Source: Opitutales bacterium (GTDB lineage Bacteria; Verrucomicrobiota; Verrucomicrobiia; Opitutales; UBA9783). Taken from it: a stretch of DNA of 13,922 bases. How positions within the stretch are numbered: the stretch's first letter is position 1; each line of letters starts with the position of its first letter. A program made the translations under genes and the position numbers. Shown piece by piece: positions 12,750 to 13,922 of this stretch. The DNA lies in assembly GCA_017479315.1 (NCBI GenBank), contig JAFVCI010000088.1, forward strand, positions 1-13,922. Direction: 5' to 3'. Below the pieces are notes generated by a model, which made no database searches, was not told the DNA's origin, and was given only the letters and a program-made list of their open reading frames with translations.

Positions 12750-13922
12750 TTACCTGCGACGATGTGCACGAACCCGCGGTCTTTGATTGACTTCCGACTT
12801 CGTCGGTTCCGTAATCGTCTGACGCGCCTTGCGAACCGCAGATCTTGATGCCCGTCGGCCTTGAACCGCCTGTTGAGCCTGAACCTTCGGCTCCGCGACG
12901 GCACGGTGCGCCCTGCGAATGTGCCCGCGTCTCGAAGTTGGTGCCTCGGAAACGTTCGTTTGTGCAGTACGAGCGGCAGAAGCCTTTCTCGCATGTGCCC
13001 TTCTCGAAGCTCTCGAAGCACTTTCTTCCCGCGCCTGACGCTCCGCACGCTCGGCACGCGCCTGCATTTGCTTTTCTTTGCGAATTTGACGCGCTTCTTC
13101 GGCTTCGGCTTTGCGCTCCGCCTTCAACTCTTCTTCCCGCGCCTGACGCTCCGCACGCTCGGCACGCGCCTGCATTTGCTTTTCTTTGCGAATTTGACGC
13201 GCTTCTTCGGCTTCAGCTTTGCGCTCCGCCTTCAACTCTTTGATGCGCTGTTTCCGCTTGTCATCTTCGTCCATTTCGGGTTTATCCGAGAAACGTCCCG
13301 TCTCTTCGTAGGCATTGACTTCATCCCGCGTTTTAGACGTCAGATTCTCTTTGTACAGCTCCGTATCCTCGCGGACGGCTTCGTTGTTCTGTAACAGAAC
13401 CGGACGGATGAAAACGATCATCTCCGTTGTTTCCTCGGATTTTCCTTTGCCTGTGAACAGCTCGCCGATACCCGGAATGTCGCCTAACAGGAACGTCTTG
13501 CGTTTGGTACGGGTCGTTTCTTTCTTCTTAAGACCGCCGAGAACAATCATTTCGCCGGATTTCGCCGAAACGAACGATTTGAGCTGACGTTTGTTGATGT
13601 ACGGAATCGTCACGCGATTGTTTGAAGAACCAACCGCCATGGAATTTGCCGTAAAGTTGTCGATCTTTTGATCGATCTCCAGTTGAACCGTACCATCGGT
13701 ACCAATCCACGGCTTGATGGTCAGCACGATACCGGCATCTACCTGATCCACCGTGCTGTTGGAAACATCCGCATCGGTCGATCCGGAACCGGCTTTCGTC
13801 TGCAACGCCTTAATGTACGGACGCGTTTCAACCACGCTCAACGTCGCTTCGCGCGCATGCGTCGTCAGCAACGTCGGCGACGAAACAATCTTAATGTTTT
13901 GTTTCGTCTTTGCGGCATTCAG
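12750..13922 (-). CDS. Secretin (GspD/PilQ family), 5' end beyond the window, with a long charged tail
   Basis: The frame is open to the right edge of the window, so only the last 390 residues are present. They begin LNAAKTKQNIKIVSSPTLL, the standard entry into the secretin core, where copies of SSP-x-LL mark the barrel gate. The barrel continues through DAGIVLTIKPWIG, KSFVSAKSGEMIVLGGL, GDIPGIGELF and TTEMIVFIRPVLL, ending near residue 177. Secretins form the 12-15-mer outer-membrane pore for pili or secreted proteins. A tail of about 210 residues follows, much longer than a normal S-domain: a Glu/Lys/Arg/Ala-rich coiled-coil region with a perfect 36-residue tandem repeat, then an Arg/Ala-rich basic end (SRRAHARK, VRKARQ, RVRAHRRR). 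The TTG at 13871 is not a start; similarity continues past it. The small exported protein follows 40 bases downstream. Confidence 0.93.
   Translation of the reverse strand: MNAAKTKQNIKIVSSPTLLTTHAREATLSVVETRPYIKALQTKAGSGSTDADVSNSTVDQVDAGIVLTIKPWIGTDGTVQLEIDQKIDNFTANSMAVGSSNNRVTIPYINKRQLKSFVSAKSGEMIVLGGLKKKETTRTKRKTFLLGDIPGIGELFTGKGKSEETTEMIVFIRPVLLQNNEAVREDTELYKENLTSKTRDEVNAYEETGRFSDKPEMDEDDKRKQRIKELKAERKAEAEEARQIRKEKQMQARAERAERQAREEELKAERKAEAEEARQIRKEKQMQARAERAERQAREESASRASRRAHARKASAARTAQTNVSEAPTSRRGHIRRAHRAVAEPKVQAQQAVQGRRASRSAVRKARQTITEPTKSEVNQRPRVRAHRRR
13024..13239 (-). repeat. 108-bp tandem repeat in the secretin tail
   Basis: Bases 13024-13131 and 13132-13239 are adjacent copies of a 108-base unit with a single silent difference (13107 against 13215). 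The unit is a whole number of codons and encodes 36 residues (ELKAERKAEAEEARQIRKEK and following, ending AERQAREE). The near identity points to recent duplication, and copy number may vary between strains. Confidence 0.95.

Noticed and set aside
12309..12848. 179-codon plus-strand frame opposite the small exported protein
   Set aside because: Antisense shadow; the minus-strand protein has a proper signal peptide and fits the cluster.
1..13922. tRNA, rRNA, CRISPR arrays, complete insertion sequences
   Set aside because: No cloverleaf-type sequence, regularly spaced repeat array or transposase-like protein was found on reading both strands; GGTTCGATCC at 7867 lies inside the pilin gene without tRNA context.

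Overview
The window reads as chromosomal DNA of a Gram-negative bacterium: it encodes an outer-membrane secretin, a periplasmic SurA-like chaperone and a type II secretion / type IV pilus machine. Base composition looks balanced overall, with an AT-richer patch around 2.76-4.86 kb. Several starts lack a clear Shine-Dalgarno sequence. I cannot name the genus. The style (Lys-rich extension on S20, charged secretin tail, scattered pilus genes) would fit a lineage outside the well-studied Proteobacteria, possibly PVC-related, but that is a weak guess.

Layout. Plus strand, 0.1-2.8 kb: an M24 metallopeptidase (Xaa-Pro aminopeptidase type) and a dicarboxylate/amino acid:cation symporter, a plausible peptide and amino-acid utilisation pair. 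2.76-4.86 kb: three small multi-pass membrane proteins that I could not assign to a family but that share two sequence motifs with each other, so they look like a divergent tandem family. Between the second and third lies a truncated copy of the 5' end of xerD. 4.9-6.4 kb: xerD (chromosome dimer resolution recombinase), then rpsT (ribosomal protein S20) with its own promoter and a clear terminator. 6.48-6.60 kb: a non-coding stretch bounded by a perfect 12-bp inverted repeat. 6.7-8.25 kb: a secreted SurA-like protein and a cysteine-rich pseudopilin.

Minus strand, 8.4-13.9 kb, read from the right: the 3' part of a secretin gene cut by the window edge, a small secreted partner protein, the GspE/PilB assembly ATPase and the GspF/PilC platform protein. 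Together with the pseudopilin this gives the secretin, ATPase, platform and a pilin of one export/pilus machine. gspF has its own sigma70-like promoter.

The most unusual signal is structural. At two independent places (upstream of xerD and upstream of gspE) a degenerate, truncated copy of the 5' end of the gene sits upstream of the intact gene in the same orientation. At gspE this appears to have happened twice. The pattern suggests repeated partial tandem duplication or capture of incoming homologous DNA next to these genes. At xerD, one member of the unknown membrane-protein family lies between the two copies.
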